64,000 nucleotides of DNA from Flavobacterium geliluteum (GTDB lineage: Bacteria > Bacteroidota > Bacteroidia > Flavobacteriales > Flavobacteriaceae), in assembly GCF_017948595.1 (NCBI RefSeq), contig NZ_JAGFBV010000015.1, forward strand, positions 47,756-111,755, in the 5' to 3' direction. A model generated the notes under the pieces. The model was not told where the DNA came from and made no database searches. It saw only the letters and a program-made list of their open reading frames with translations. The translations under genes were made by a program, and so were the position numbers. Position 1 is the stretch's first letter. Each line of letters opens with the position of its first letter. Shown piece after piece: positions 1 through 8,094 of the stretch.

Positions 1-594
1 ATCAAGGCTTACTTCGAAGGTTTTTAAGTTTCGGTTATTTACGCCAATTATGTCTAATGTAGGCATAATTGATTTTTCTAACTCTTCCTGATTATGTACT
101 TCTAATAAAACTTCTAAACCTAAATTTTTAGCAAAAGTCGAAAGAGATTTAATTTCTTCACGTGTTAAAACCGCAGCAATCAAAAGGATCAGATCGGCTC
201 CAAAAGCTTTGGCTTCGAGAATTTGATATTCGTCTACGATGAATTCTTTTCGCAAAAGCGGAATATTGACACTAGCTCTTGCTAAAAGTAAATCGTCTAG
301 TGAACCACCAAAATATTTCCCGTCTGTTAAAACCGAAATGCCACAAGCTCCTGCATTTTCATACCCTTTTACCACTTCTTCAACCGTAAAATCATGATTG
401 ATGACGGATTTTGATGGGGAACGGCGTTTGTGTTCTGCAATGATTCCGCTTGAACTTGTTTTTAGTTTTTGACTTAAAGAAATCGTTGCTCTTTCAAAAA
501 ATACAGAATTCTCCAGTTGCGATACTGGAATAATAGCTTTTTTAAGAACGACTTCTCGGTGTTTATCGAAAATTATTTTATCTAAGATATTCAT
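1..594 (-). CDS. trpC: Indole-3-glycerol phosphate synthase, 3' part cut by window edge
   Basis: TrpC closes the indole ring of indole-3-glycerol phosphate from CdRP in tryptophan synthesis (cytoplasm). The reverse strand is open from the ATG at 594 to the window edge, 198 codons, roughly three quarters of the usual ~260 residues. Visible family signatures are the substrate-binding stretch IIAEHKRRSPSKS, the LRKEFIVDEYQILEA strand carrying the catalytic Lys, and IIGVNNRNLKTFEV near the edge. It is the fourth gene of trpE-G-D-C. The gap to trpD holds a 17-bp inverted repeat. trpF, trpB and trpA are expected further left, but that is inference. The identification is firm; only the C-terminus is unseen. 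Confidence 0.95.
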   Translation of the reverse strand, partial: MNILDKIIFDKHREVVLKKAIIPVSQLENSVFFERATISLSQKLKTSSSGIIAEHKRRSPSKSVINHDFTVEEVVKGYENAGACGISVLTDGKYFGGSLDDLLLARASVNIPLLRKEFIVDEYQILEAKAFGADLILLIAAVLTREEIKSLSTFAKNLGLEVLLEVHNQEELEKSIMPTLDIIGVNNRNLKTFEVSLD

Positions 595-601
595 TATGTT
601 A

Positions 602-658
602 TTTGTTTCAGGTTTCAAGTTTCAGGTTCGTTCCAACTAATTTGAAACCTGAAACAAA
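602..658. repeat. Intercistronic 17-bp inverted repeat between trpC and trpD
   Basis: The arms tttgtttcaggtttcaa (602-618) and ttgaaacctgaaacaaa (642-658) are perfectly complementary. The 23-base loop again carries the word tttcaggtt. It lies between trpD and trpC and would form a stem in the operon mRNA. A related repeat made of the same words sits between trpG and trpD. No poly-T run follows, so it is not a typical terminator. Confidence 0.8.
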
Positions 659-671
659 AGAAACTAATTTT

Positions 672-1664
672 TTATTTACTTAATTCTTGTAATGTTTTTA
701 ATGCTTGATGTCCTTTTCCAGAGAACAGACTCTCTTTTGCTAATTCAAAACCTTCTAACGGAGAACATTTTGTGACGGTTGCAATAGCCATTGCGGCATT
801 GGCACAAACCACATTGTTCTGAGCTTCGGTTCCTTTACCGGAAATAATATTAACAAACATATCTGCAGATTCCTCGATGGTTTTTCCGCCTTCAATTTGG
901 CTTTGCGATAAAAGGTGAATGCCAAAATCTTCCGGTTTGAGCATGCCTTCTATATGATTCGAAATGGTTTTGGTTGGCCCTGTCAAAGAGATTTCGTCAT
1001 AGCCGTCAAGCGAATGTAAAATCGTAAAATTGACATCGGTACTTTGGTACAAATACGCATAAATTCGGGCTAATTCTAGGTTGAAAACACCAACCAATTG
1101 ATTCTTTGGAAATGAAGGATTTACCATAGGTCCCAACATATTAAAGAAGGTTTTTACCGCCAATTCTTTACGGATCGGACCAACGTTTTTCATCGCTGGG
1201 TGAAATAGGGGAGCGTGCAAAACGCAAATTCCGGCTTTGTCGATACATTTTTCTAAAAATGAAGCATCATTACTAAATTGGATGCCCATTTTCTCCATTA
1301 CATTACTCGATCCAGAAATCGATGAAACACCATAATTTCCATGTTTTGCGACTTTTATTCCGGCTCCAGCTGCCACAAAAGAAGCCAATGTTGAAATGTT
1401 GAAAGTGTCTTTTCCATCACCGCCAGTTCCACACAAGTCGATTGTATTATAAGCAGACAAATCAACACGAACGCACAATTCTAGCAACGCTTCGCGGAAA
1501 CCCGAAAGTTCTTCAATAGTAATACTTCGCATCATAAATACCGTCAAAAATGCCGAAATCTGACTCGGATTGTAATGACCACTCGAAATGTTAATCAATA
1601 CATTTTTGGCTTCTTCTTTGGAAAGTATTTCGTGGTTGATTAATTTATTTAATATATTTTTCAT
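672..1664 (-). CDS. trpD: Anthranilate phosphoribosyltransferase
   Basis: TrpD transfers phosphoribose from PRPP to anthranilate, the second committed step of tryptophan synthesis. The PRPP-binding motif DLCGTGGDGKDTFNIST, the KHGNYGVSS segment and NVGPIRKELAVKTFFNMLGPMVNP are all present. I chose the start at 1664 (MKNILNKL), which gives 330 residues, the usual length. An in-frame ATG ten codons upstream (1694) would add a tail, MLSDLEPLKT, encoded by the intergenic repeat. The gene lies between trpG and trpC on the same strand and is not fused to trpG as it is in enteric bacteria. Confidence 0.96.
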   Translation of the reverse strand: MKNILNKLINHEILSKEEAKNVLINISSGHYNPSQISAFLTVFMMRSITIEELSGFREALLELCVRVDLSAYNTIDLCGTGGDGKDTFNISTLASFVAAGAGIKVAKHGNYGVSSISGSSNVMEKMGIQFSNDASFLEKCIDKAGICVLHAPLFHPAMKNVGPIRKELAVKTFFNMLGPMVNPSFPKNQLVGVFNLELARIYAYLYQSTDVNFTILHSLDGYDEISLTGPTKTISNHIEGMLKPEDFGIHLLSQSQIEGGKTIEESADMFVNIISGKGTEAQNNVVCANAAMAIATVTKCSPLEGFELAKESLFSGKGHQALKTLQELSK

Positions 1665-1740
1665 TGTTTTTAAAGGTTCTAAGTCACTAAGCAACTAAGG
1701 TTCTGAGTTTTTTTTAAGTTTAAAGTTTCAGGCTGCAAGC

Positions 1741-1785
1741 TTCTTTTGTTTCAAGTTTCGTAACCTGAAATTTGAAACAAAAGAA
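1741..1785. repeat. Intercistronic inverted repeat between trpD and trpG
   Basis: The arms ttcttttgtttcaa (1741-1754) and ttgaaacaaaagaa (1772-1785) form a 14-bp stem just downstream of the trpG stop. The sequence uses the same tttcaa/ttgaaa words as the repeat between trpD and trpC. Nearby bases (1665-1730) carry the low-complexity pattern aaggttctaagtcactaag. Confidence 0.75.
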
Positions 1786-1786
1786 A

Positions 1787-2353
1787 CTAACTCTTTATCC
1801 AATTCTCTAAAATCCTTTTTCCGTTTGGAGTTAACACACTTTCGGGGTGAAATTGTACACCTCTTACATCAAATGTTGTGTGGCGAAGCGACATAATCTG
1901 ACCGTTTTCGTCAACAGAAGTGGCTTCTAAAACATCCGGTAAACTACTGTCTACTACCCAAGAATGATATCTTCCTACTTCAAATTCGTTCCCCAAACCT
2001 TCAAACAAAAGTTCATCCGAAACTACTGTTTTTACATTCGTAGCAACTCCGTGATACACTTTGTCAAGGTTTGAAAGTGTTCCTCCAAAAACTTCTCCAA
2101 TTGCTTGTTGCCCCAAACAAACGCCCAAAATACTTTTTGTCGAGGCATATTTCTGAATCACTGCTTTTAATAATCCTGCTTCCTCTGGAATTCCCGGTCC
2201 TGGTGAAAGTAAAATTTTATCAAAAATGGCAATTTCATCGATGTCAAATTCGTCATTTCTGTATACAATAACTTCGCAGTTTAAATCTTCTAAATAATGC
2301 ACTAAATTATAAGTGAAACTATCGTAATTGTCTATAACTAATATTTTTTTCAT
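1787..2353 (-). CDS. trpG: Anthranilate synthase component II (glutamine amidotransferase)
   Basis: This class I glutamine amidotransferase supplies ammonia to TrpE for anthranilate synthesis. In 188 residues it shows the oxyanion strand LLSPGPGIPEEAG, the nucleophile elbow LGVCLGQQAIGE (Cys near residue 79), and the His-Glu pair in VQFHPESVLTPNG. The length is normal for a stand-alone TrpG. It follows trpE after a 99-bp gap containing aaggttctaag-type repeats and precedes trpD. Families such as PabA are close relatives; the operon context favours TrpG, though a shared role in folate synthesis cannot be excluded. Confidence 0.95.
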   Translation of the reverse strand: MKKILVIDNYDSFTYNLVHYLEDLNCEVIVYRNDEFDIDEIAIFDKILLSPGPGIPEEAGLLKAVIQKYASTKSILGVCLGQQAIGEVFGGTLSNLDKVYHGVATNVKTVVSDELLFEGLGNEFEVGRYHSWVVDSSLPDVLEATSVDENGQIMSLRHTTFDVRGVQFHPESVLTPNGKRILENWIKS

Positions 2354-2452
2354 TTTTTTAAGGTTCTAAGTTACTAAGGTTCTAAGGTTCTGATTTTCTA
2401 TGTTCCAATAATTTGAAACTTGAAATTAAAAAACTTGAAACTAAAATTTTTA

Positions 2453-3853
2453 CTATATTTTATCTGCCATTTCTAATGCGGTATTCAATGCTCTTAGTTT
2501 GTTGTACACTTCCTGCATTTCGCTTTCTTCATCTGAGCTAGCCACGATTCCAGCGCCTGCCTGACAATGCAATTGATGGTTTTTACTGAGAAAAGTTCGA
2601 ATCATAATGGCGTGATTAAAATTGCCTTCAAAATCCATGAAGCCAATCGCTCCTCCATAAAAATTACGATTTGTTTTTTCGTAATCTTCAATCAATTGCA
2701 TGGCTCTGTGTTTTGGGGCTCCACTTAAAGTTCCGGCTGGAAAAGTATCGGCAACTACTTGCATCGTGGTTGCTTTTTCATGTAAATGTCCCGTAACTTT
2801 TGAAACTAAGTGGATCACATGAGAGAAAAACTGTACTTCTCTGTATTTTTCTACATTTACATCGTGACCATTTCTGCTCAAATCGTTTCGGGCCAAATCA
2901 ACCAACATTACATGTTCGCTATTTTCTTTTTTGTCTTCTGAAAGTTCTTTGGCCAAAAGCGCGTCACGCTCATCATTTCCTGTTCTTTTGAACGTTCCGG
3001 CAATGGGATGAATCTCAGCCTTTCTGTTTTTTACAATAATTTGTGCTTCGGGCGAAGAACCAAAGATTTTAAAATCGCCATAATCAAAAAAGAATAAATA
3101 AGGAGAAGGGTTAATGCTTCGCAAAGCTCTGTAAACATTAAATTCATCACCTTTGAAACCTTGTGTGAAACGGCGTGATAAAACCAGCTGAAAGACATCG
3201 CCACGGAAACAATGTTTTTTTGCCAAAGCCACATTATGCTTAAATTCTTCATCTGTTAAGTTAGAGAAACCTTCGCCTTCTTTGGTGAATTTGTACGAAG
3301 CGATATTTCGTGATTGTAATAATTGCTCAATTTCAGAAATATTGTTTCGACCGTCAACACTGTGGCAAAAAATATACGCTTCATTTTTGAAATGATTGAT
3401 AGCAATAATATTTTGATACACCGCATAAAAAACATCCGGGATAGAAGTAGCATTGTCTTTTTTGGCAATGGCGACTTTCTCGAAATAACGAACAGCATCA
3501 TACGAAATGTATCCAAACAAACCATTATTGATGAATTTAAAATCGTTTTTCTCTGATTTAAATTGACTAGAGAATGCCTGAATTACTTCTGGAATATTGG
3601 TTGAAGCATCAATGGCAATTTGCTCTGTTGTTCCGTCAGGAAAGCTTTTCGAAATAATTTCGTTTTCGATCTTAATGGTAGCAATAGGGTTGCAGCAGAT
3701 GTATGAAAAGCTATTGTCATTGCCATGATAATCACTACTTTCTAGCAATAAACTATTCGGAAATTTATCTCTAATTTTAAAATAAATGCTCACTGGCGTA
3801 ATGGTGTCCGCCAGAATTTGTTTGTAATGAGTGTTGAGTATAAAAGGTTTCAA
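2453..3853 (-). CDS. trpE: Anthranilate synthase component I
   Basis: TrpE converts chorismate and ammonia to anthranilate and is the first enzyme of the tryptophan branch. The 466 residues include the N-terminal LLLES element, which in the family forms part of the tryptophan feedback site. They also include PIAGTFKRTGNDERD, EHVMLVDLARNDLSRNG and GTLSGAPKHRAMQLIEDYE of the chorismate-binding domain. The start at 3853 (MKPFILNTHYK) is the only reasonable one. It is the first structural gene after the leader peptide and attenuator (3898-4017). Keeping LLES suggests the enzyme is also feedback inhibited. Confidence 0.96.
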   Translation of the reverse strand: MKPFILNTHYKQILADTITPVSIYFKIRDKFPNSLLLESSDYHGNDNSFSYICCNPIATIKIENEIISKSFPDGTTEQIAIDASTNIPEVIQAFSSQFKSEKNDFKFINNGLFGYISYDAVRYFEKVAIAKKDNATSIPDVFYAVYQNIIAINHFKNEAYIFCHSVDGRNNISEIEQLLQSRNIASYKFTKEGEGFSNLTDEEFKHNVALAKKHCFRGDVFQLVLSRRFTQGFKGDEFNVYRALRSINPSPYLFFFDYGDFKIFGSSPEAQIIVKNRKAEIHPIAGTFKRTGNDERDALLAKELSEDKKENSEHVMLVDLARNDLSRNGHDVNVEKYREVQFFSHVIHLVSKVTGHLHEKATTMQVVADTFPAGTLSGAPKHRAMQLIEDYEKTNRNFYGGAIGFMDFEGNFNHAIMIRTFLSKNHQLHCQAGAGIVASSDEESEMQEVYNKLRALNTALEMADKI

Positions 3854-3897
3854 AGTATTTCGTTTTTTAAATTTTAATTTATTTTTAATTGAGTTTT

Positions 3898-3936
3898 GAC
3901 CAAAAAAAAAAGGCTTGTCGTGATGACAAGCCTTTT
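3898..3936 (-). terminator. trp attenuator hairpin
   Basis: Read on the minus strand, a 12-bp perfect stem (aaaaggcttgtc / gacaagcctttt) with a 5-base loop is followed by ten T residues and lies 45 bp before the trpE start. It sits between the leader ORF and trpE, where it can only act as a terminator inside the operon leader. The 3' part of its loop and stem (TCACGAC, 3917-3923) is complementary to GTCGTGA (3973-3979), which overlaps the leader stop codon. This offers a 7-bp alternative antiterminator pairing. Confidence 0.85.
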
Positions 3937-3972
3937 ATATTTATAGTTTTACAATACCATAGGAAGCTTTGT

Positions 3973-4017
3973 TCACGACGTTTGACGTAAATTCTTCCAC
4001 CACCAAGTATTGTTCAT
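3973..4017 (-). CDS. trpL: trp operon leader peptide (14 residues, three Trp in a row)
   Basis: On the minus strand, ATG at 4017 opens a 14-codon ORF, MNNTWWWKNLRQTS, ending at TGA 3973-3975. Three adjacent TGG codons are extremely unlikely by chance directly before trpE and are the classic signature of a ribosome-mediated attenuator. The terminator hairpin follows 37 bases later. A -7 box TATATTTG lies about 30 bases upstream, so the whole transcript leader fits in roughly 190 bases. Inference: ribosomes stalled on the Trp codons leave GTCGTGA free to pair with the terminator loop. Ribosomes reaching the stop cover it and termination follows. Confidence 0.88.
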   Translation of the reverse strand: MNNTWWWKNLRQTS

Positions 4018-4046
4018 TATTGTTTTCATATCTTATTTTGATTTTA

Positions 4047-4054
4047 CAAATATA
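4047..4054 (-). promoter_or_regulatory. Putative -7 box of the trp operon promoter
   Basis: Reverse-strand TATATTTG matches the Bacteroidota -7 consensus TAnnTTTG and lies about 30 bases before the leader-peptide ATG. No clear -33 TTTG is visible at the usual spacing. Confidence 0.5.
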
Positions 4055-4150
4055 TAAATGTAATTTGAATTAGAATACATAAATTTTCAAAAAAAAACTT
4101 TATAAACTTAGAAATTTGTTAGATTTCAAAAACAATAATTTTATACTTGC

Positions 4151-5425
4151 TTAATTTCCGATGGCAAGCGTATTGTTTTGGTTCATTCTAAAGTCTGGAT
4201 TCCCTTTGATATTTGGTAATGTAAACAACTCACTGTTTTTGATTTTAGTGTATGAAAGCTCTAATTCGGGTTTGTTATAAAAACTTTGAACGATAGTATT
4301 GCTACCTGTAGATTCGCTTGTAATTCCGCCATTGCAATTGTTAATAATCAAATTTTTGAATATAAGTTTAGATAAATTTACCTCTCCATTACCAATATTT
4401 CCTTCTAACAAGGCAAAAGGGCTAAAGCCTGAAATGATGCTGTTGGTTAGATTAAAAAAAGTATCTTCTCTCACAAAAATAGATTCACGAACCAAACCTT
4501 GGTTGTTTTCTTCCAGATTTACAAGTGTGATATTGCTGGCGTTTATATGAGTAAATTTTTTAGAGACGTCTGTGTTTTGAATTTTATCATAAGAATCTAC
4601 TTCAAAACATCTTGAGCCTGAAACATCCGATGAAAAAGGATGACGAATCGCAATACTGTTACTGATATTGATTTGTGCACCTTGCGTAAAATCAAAATCA
4701 TCATCGGTTGTACGGTATGAAATCAGATTGCTCATGTTTAATTCTCCTCCGTAACATTCAAAAGAGTCATCATTTGAGAAACTAATTTGTATATTATTGA
4801 TAACGGTTTTGCGACCAACTCCCGCCAATGATAATCCGTTAAGTTCCTTTTGAGCACTTAATTTTCGACCCGAATATTCAATTCGAATATATCTTATGAT
4901 ACCCGAGTTGTCATCAATTTCTTGGCCTCCGTAATGGTTTATCACTGGATCCAGATCAAAAGGCAAAGGATGTATTCCGCCAAGAGTATTTATGGGAGCT
5001 TTTCCTAAAATTATAATTCCGCCCCAGTCGCCTGGTTTTCTGTCGTTTACTTCTTTATTCGATGTAAAAATAATAGGATCTGTTTCTAGTCCTTCAGCTA
5101 TAATTTTTGAACCATTTGCGATAACGAGAGTGCCGCAAGTTTTGTCGTCTCCGCGAATTACTGTTCCCGGTTCTATAGTCAGAACGGCGTTATTTGTTAC
5201 GTAAACTACCCCAACGAGCTGGTACGTATTGCGTTTGTAAAGTTTGGTGTCTTTGTCGATCGTTCCAGCAATTATATTGGTCGCTTCATTGTATTCGATG
5301 GCAGTAGGCTTAAAATTGGTCCAGTTGCTCATCCAGTTGGTATTTCCGGTGATTCCTTTTTGTTGTGCCTGAAGAAAAAAACTGCTTAACAGCATTAGAA
5401 GTGCAATATGCATTTTTGTTTTCAT
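4151..5425 (-). CDS. Exported beta-helix-like protein of unknown function
   Basis: I chose the ATG at 5425 because it gives a clean signal peptide (MKTKMHIALLMLLSSFFLQAQ); the longer frame from 5509 would add a poor N-terminus. The mature ~400 residues are rich in short beta-strand repeats (VLTIEPGTVIRG, LVIANGSKIIAEG, DWGGIIILGKAPI), typical of a right-handed parallel beta-helix. Repeated Asp-rich turns (TTDDDFDF, SNDDSFECYGG) could bind cations. I recognise similar Bacteroidota proteins annotated only as hypothetical. No obvious T9SS C-terminal sorting domain is visible, so it is probably periplasmic or surface associated. It appears monocistronic, between the trp leader and the YceI gene. 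Confidence 0.75.
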   Translation of the reverse strand: MKTKMHIALLMLLSSFFLQAQQKGITGNTNWMSNWTNFKPTAIEYNEATNIIAGTIDKDTKLYKRNTYQLVGVVYVTNNAVLTIEPGTVIRGDDKTCGTLVIANGSKIIAEGLETDPIIFTSNKEVNDRKPGDWGGIIILGKAPINTLGGIHPLPFDLDPVINHYGGQEIDDNSGIIRYIRIEYSGRKLSAQKELNGLSLAGVGRKTVINNIQISFSNDDSFECYGGELNMSNLISYRTTDDDFDFTQGAQINISNSIAIRHPFSSDVSGSRCFEVDSYDKIQNTDVSKKFTHINASNITLVNLEENNQGLVRESIFVREDTFFNLTNSIISGFSPFALLEGNIGNGEVNLSKLIFKNLIINNCNGGITSESTGSNTIVQSFYNKPELELSYTKIKNSELFTLPNIKGNPDFRMNQNNTLAIGN

Positions 5426-5560
5426 AATTTTGATTGCTAGTTTTGATATTTTTATTTGTCCCAAAATTAAAAGACTCATGTTAATCAAAACCCCAATCAT
5501 TATTACCAAAGTGTTATGTAAAGATTATGAACGTTATTTTTTTGAATATATCGCAAAAAA

Positions 5561-5592
5561 GAAACCTCAATAGCACAAGCTTTTGAGGTTTC
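5561..5592 (-). terminator. Terminator after the MarR-nitroreductase-YceI operon
   Basis: The 10-bp stem gaaacctcaa / ttgaggtttc is followed on the minus strand by TTTTTT. It lies 31 bp after the YceI stop. Confidence 0.8.
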
Positions 5593-5622
5593 TTTAATAG
5601 ATGAACGAGTAAGTCTGAAATA

Positions 5623-6189
5623 TTAGAATTTTAAAACTACTGCCAATTCGAAATCGTCATTGATTGTTTTGTCTCCTAAGTTTTCGAAGAAGTTACCAGA
5701 ATTGTATTTGATGTCGTATTTAGTTCTGTCAACTTTGAAAGCTGTTGTAGCAGAATTTCCGCTTACTGCGATGTCAAAAGTAACTGGTTTAGTAATTCCT
5801 TTGATGGTTAAATCAGCAGTTACTGTATATACGTCAGTTGCTTTAGCTCCGATAGTTTTGAAAACTAATTTTGCTGTTGGGAATTTTTCAGTTCCAAAGA
5901 AATCGTCTGCTTTCAAGTGACCATTCAATTTTCCTTGGTATTCTCCAGTTAAATCTGTAGCAGTCAATGAAGTCATGTCTACTGTAAAACTTCCGCCAGT
6001 TAATTTTTTCCCTTTAAAAACAACAGCTCCGTCTTTAAAATTTACAGTTCCAGAGTGTTCTCCAGTTACTTTTTTTCCTACCCATTTGATAGTACTTGCT
6101 TTTACGTCGATTTTTTTAGTTTGAGCATTTACAGAAATGCTAGCTACCGCTACGAATAATGCTATTGCAATTGTTTTTAAATTTTTCAT
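5623..6189 (-). CDS. YceI-family periplasmic lipid-binding protein
   Basis: The 188-residue protein has a signal peptide (MKNLKTIAIALFVAVASISVNAQ) followed by the YceI lipocalin-like fold: DVKASTIKWVGKKVTGEHSGTV at the start, the central TVDMTSLTATDL, and VTADLTIKGITKPVTFDI near the end. YceI proteins form a beta barrel that binds isoprenoid or fatty-acyl ligands in the periplasm. It is the last gene of the MarR-nitroreductase-YceI operon (32-bp gap) and is followed by a strong terminator. The exact ligand cannot be read from sequence. The context suggests a response to a small lipophilic or redox-active compound sensed by MarR. Confidence 0.92.
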   Translation of the reverse strand: MKNLKTIAIALFVAVASISVNAQTKKIDVKASTIKWVGKKVTGEHSGTVNFKDGAVVFKGKKLTGGSFTVDMTSLTATDLTGEYQGKLNGHLKADDFFGTEKFPTAKLVFKTIGAKATDVYTVTADLTIKGITKPVTFDIAVSGNSATTAFKVDRTKYDIKYNSGNFFENLGDKTINDDFELAVVLKF

Positions 6190-6221
6190 GTTCTTTAAAA
6201 TTGATTTTAGATTAATATTAA

Positions 6222-6854
6222 TTATAGTTTGATAAATAATTCTTCTTGTGATTTTCTAACTTTTTTGTAATGTTGTGCTTCGTCTTCATCGTGTCTGTAG
6301 CCTATTGGTGCAATAACAGAAGCGTTTAAACCTAGTTTGTCAAAACCTAAGATTTCATTAAATGCAGCAGCATTAAATCCTTCCATCGGAGTTGCATCGA
6401 TTTTCAATTCAGCGGCAGCGTTTAATAAGTTGCCTAATGCAATATAAGTTTGTTTGGCTGTCCAGTTATTTTTTGCTTCAGCCGATAAGTTTGCTATCGA
6501 GCCTTTTACCATGTCACTAAATCCTGCTAAAGCTTCTAAAGGTAATCCTCTTGTTTCGCTAATATTGGTCATGTATTTGTTTACAGCATCTTCACCAACG
6601 TTTACGTCATTTGCAAAAATAAATAAGTGTGAAGCGTCTGTAACCTGAGTTTGTCCATAAGCGGCAGCTTTTAGTTGCTCTCTTATTTCTGGATTTTCTA
6701 CAATAACAACTTTGTAAGGTTGTAATCCGTACGAAGAGGCACTTAAGCGTACTGCTTCTTTTATTGTGTTTAGATCTGCATCAGCTATTTTCTTGGTAGC
6801 ATCAAATTTTTTGGTAGCATATCTCCAATTTAGGTTTTCTAAATATGTGCTCAT
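6222..6854 (-). CDS. Nitroreductase-family FMN oxidoreductase
   Basis: This 210-residue protein is of the NfsB/NAD(P)H nitroreductase family, FMN-dependent enzymes reducing quinones and nitroaromatics. Visible features are LNWRYATKKFDATKKI at the N-terminus (FMN phosphate-binding Arg), LSASSYGLQPYKVVIVENPEIREQLKAAAYGQ, and APIGYRHDEDE near the C-terminus. It starts four bases after the MarR stop, so the two are translationally coupled. The pairing with MarR and two operator palindromes implies induction by an electrophile or quinone. The physiological substrate is unknown. Confidence 0.93.
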   Translation of the reverse strand: MSTYLENLNWRYATKKFDATKKIADADLNTIKEAVRLSASSYGLQPYKVVIVENPEIREQLKAAAYGQTQVTDASHLFIFANDVNVGEDAVNKYMTNISETRGLPLEALAGFSDMVKGSIANLSAEAKNNWTAKQTYIALGNLLNAAAELKIDATPMEGFNAAAFNEILGFDKLGLNASVIAPIGYRHDEDEAQHYKKVRKSQEELFIKL

Positions 6855-6858
6855 AATT

Positions 6859-7323
6859 TTAATTATTTGTATTGGTTCTGTATTTTTCTAATAAATAATT
6901 TAATAATTCTAATTCTTCAGGACTTATATTTTTTGCAAAAAAATGTTCATGTTGATCTACTTTTGGGTCCAGTTCTTTCAAAATATCCAATCCTTTTTGA
7001 GTGATCAGGACTTCAATTTTTCTTCGGTTGTCCGAGCAAACATTTCTTGTCACCAAATCTTTTAGTAATAATTTGTCTACCAATCGAGTCGTATTACTTG
7101 TCTTTGCTAACATACGCTCTTGTATGACACACATGTTGGCAGGTTTTCCTTTTTGGCCTCTCAATATTCGTAATACATTATATTGTTCTCCAGATAGATC
7201 ATACGGCTTCATTAATTCACTAAAGTTATCATTAATCACGTTCTGCGTGTACATGATGTTCAGAATAACTTTTTTCGCATTATCCATCTTAACTGTACTT
7301 TTTATAACCTCTTCAATTGTCAT
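6859..7323 (-). CDS. MarR-family transcriptional regulator
   Basis: A 154-residue winged-helix repressor. The helix-turn-helix is in MCVIQERMLAKTSNTTRLVDKLLLKDLVTRN, and the wing in SDNRRKIEVLITQKGLDILKEL. MarR proteins bind DNA palindromes as dimers and release them on binding phenolic ligands or on Cys oxidation; this protein has Cys at the start of the HTH (MCV) and in the wing (NVCSDNRR). It is the first gene of the operon. Its promoter carries two 12-bp palindromes exactly 30 bp apart, fitting autoregulation of the operon. Confidence 0.93.
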   Translation of the reverse strand: MTIEEVIKSTVKMDNAKKVILNIMYTQNVINDNFSELMKPYDLSGEQYNVLRILRGQKGKPANMCVIQERMLAKTSNTTRLVDKLLLKDLVTRNVCSDNRRKIEVLITQKGLDILKELDPKVDQHEHFFAKNISPEELELLNYLLEKYRTNTNN

Positions 7324-7338
7324 AGTCGTAAGTGTATA

Positions 7339-7382
7339 ATTTGTATATACAAATTTATAACTTTTTATAGTTGTATATACAA
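7339..7382. promoter_or_regulatory. Twin palindromic operators of the MarR operon
   Basis: The palindrome ttgtatatacaa occurs twice, at 7341-7352 (extended to aatttgtatatacaaatt, 7339-7356) and at 7371-7382. The centres are 30 bp apart, about three helical turns. On the minus strand the first copy overlaps TAAATTTG (7351-7358), a match to the -7 consensus, and the second falls in the -33 region. Occupation of both would block the promoter. Assignment to the adjacent MarR gene is inferred from position. Confidence 0.75.
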
Positions 7383-7548
7383 GTGTTGTGTTAATTTTAA
7401 GTTAATACTGCCGGCTGGAATATTGACATTTACTGTTAACTGAATAATTATAGATAAAGTTACAGTAATTTTTTATATTTAAATAATTGATTTTATGGTG
7501 TTTAACTATTGTTTAAAGTTGTGACTGAGTATGCTTTGTTGCAAAAGA

Positions 7549-7579
7549 AAACCCGACACGTAAAAAAACTGTCGGGTTT
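7549..7579 (-). terminator. Terminator after the YeeE/YedE operon
   Basis: The 10-bp stem aaacccgaca / tgtcgggttt is followed by a T-rich stretch on the minus strand, 25 bp past the stop of the last sulfur-transport gene. Confidence 0.75.
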
Positions 7580-7603
7580 GATGGAATAAAAAAGGTAAAA
7601 ATA

Positions 7604-8083
7604 TTAATGAGGTAACTTGTCTTTAAAGTAGCCATACACCCAAGTTCCTAAAATAGCACTGACTAAAGTGACAACAATTACGGTAACTCCCGTTCCAATC
7701 TGAGCAAATAGTGGTCCTGGACAAGCTCCTGTAATGGCCCAACCAAAACCAAACAACAGCCCTCCATAAATTTGTCCTTTATTAAAGGTCTTAGGCTGAA
7801 TTTCTATTTTTTCGCCTTGAATGGTTTTGATATTGAATTTTTTTATCACCTGAACCGAGATGATTCCTACTACAACTGCGCTTCCAATAACACCATACAT
7901 AAAGAAAGATTGCAACTGAAACATTTCCTGAATGCGATACCAGCTGATGATTTCTGCTTTTACGAATACAATTCCAAAAACAATTCCTACTAAAAGGTAT
8001 TTTAGGTTCGAAAATACTGAATCTTTCAATTTACTTGCGTTGATGCCTTCTGTATCTGTATCTTCTAAATTTGAATTTGACAT
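7604..8083 (-). CDS. YeeE/YedE-family half-transporter (second half, DUF6691-like)
   Basis: A 159-residue membrane protein with about four hydrophobic segments. The conserved loop YGGLLFGFGWAITGACPGPLFAQIGTG carries the Cys of the YeeE/YedE family, whose members take up thiosulfate through a path lined by cysteines. The polar N-terminus (~25 residues, SNLEDTDTEGINASK) is cytoplasmic. With the upstream 187-residue gene it makes the two halves of a full YeeE fold, encoded separately as is common in Bacteroidota. Both follow the MBL-rhodanese gene, so the operon probably imports and processes sulfane sulfur. Confidence 0.88.
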   Translation of the reverse strand: MSNSNLEDTDTEGINASKLKDSVFSNLKYLLVGIVFGIVFVKAEIISWYRIQEMFQLQSFFMYGVIGSAVVVGIISVQVIKKFNIKTIQGEKIEIQPKTFNKGQIYGGLLFGFGWAITGACPGPLFAQIGTGVTVIVVTLVSAILGTWVYGYFKDKLPH

Positions 8084-8094
8084 TTTCTAAAATT

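Noticed and set aside
3256..3525. Overlapping minus-strand ORFs inside trpE
   Set aside because: Alternative frames of trpE with no family signature.
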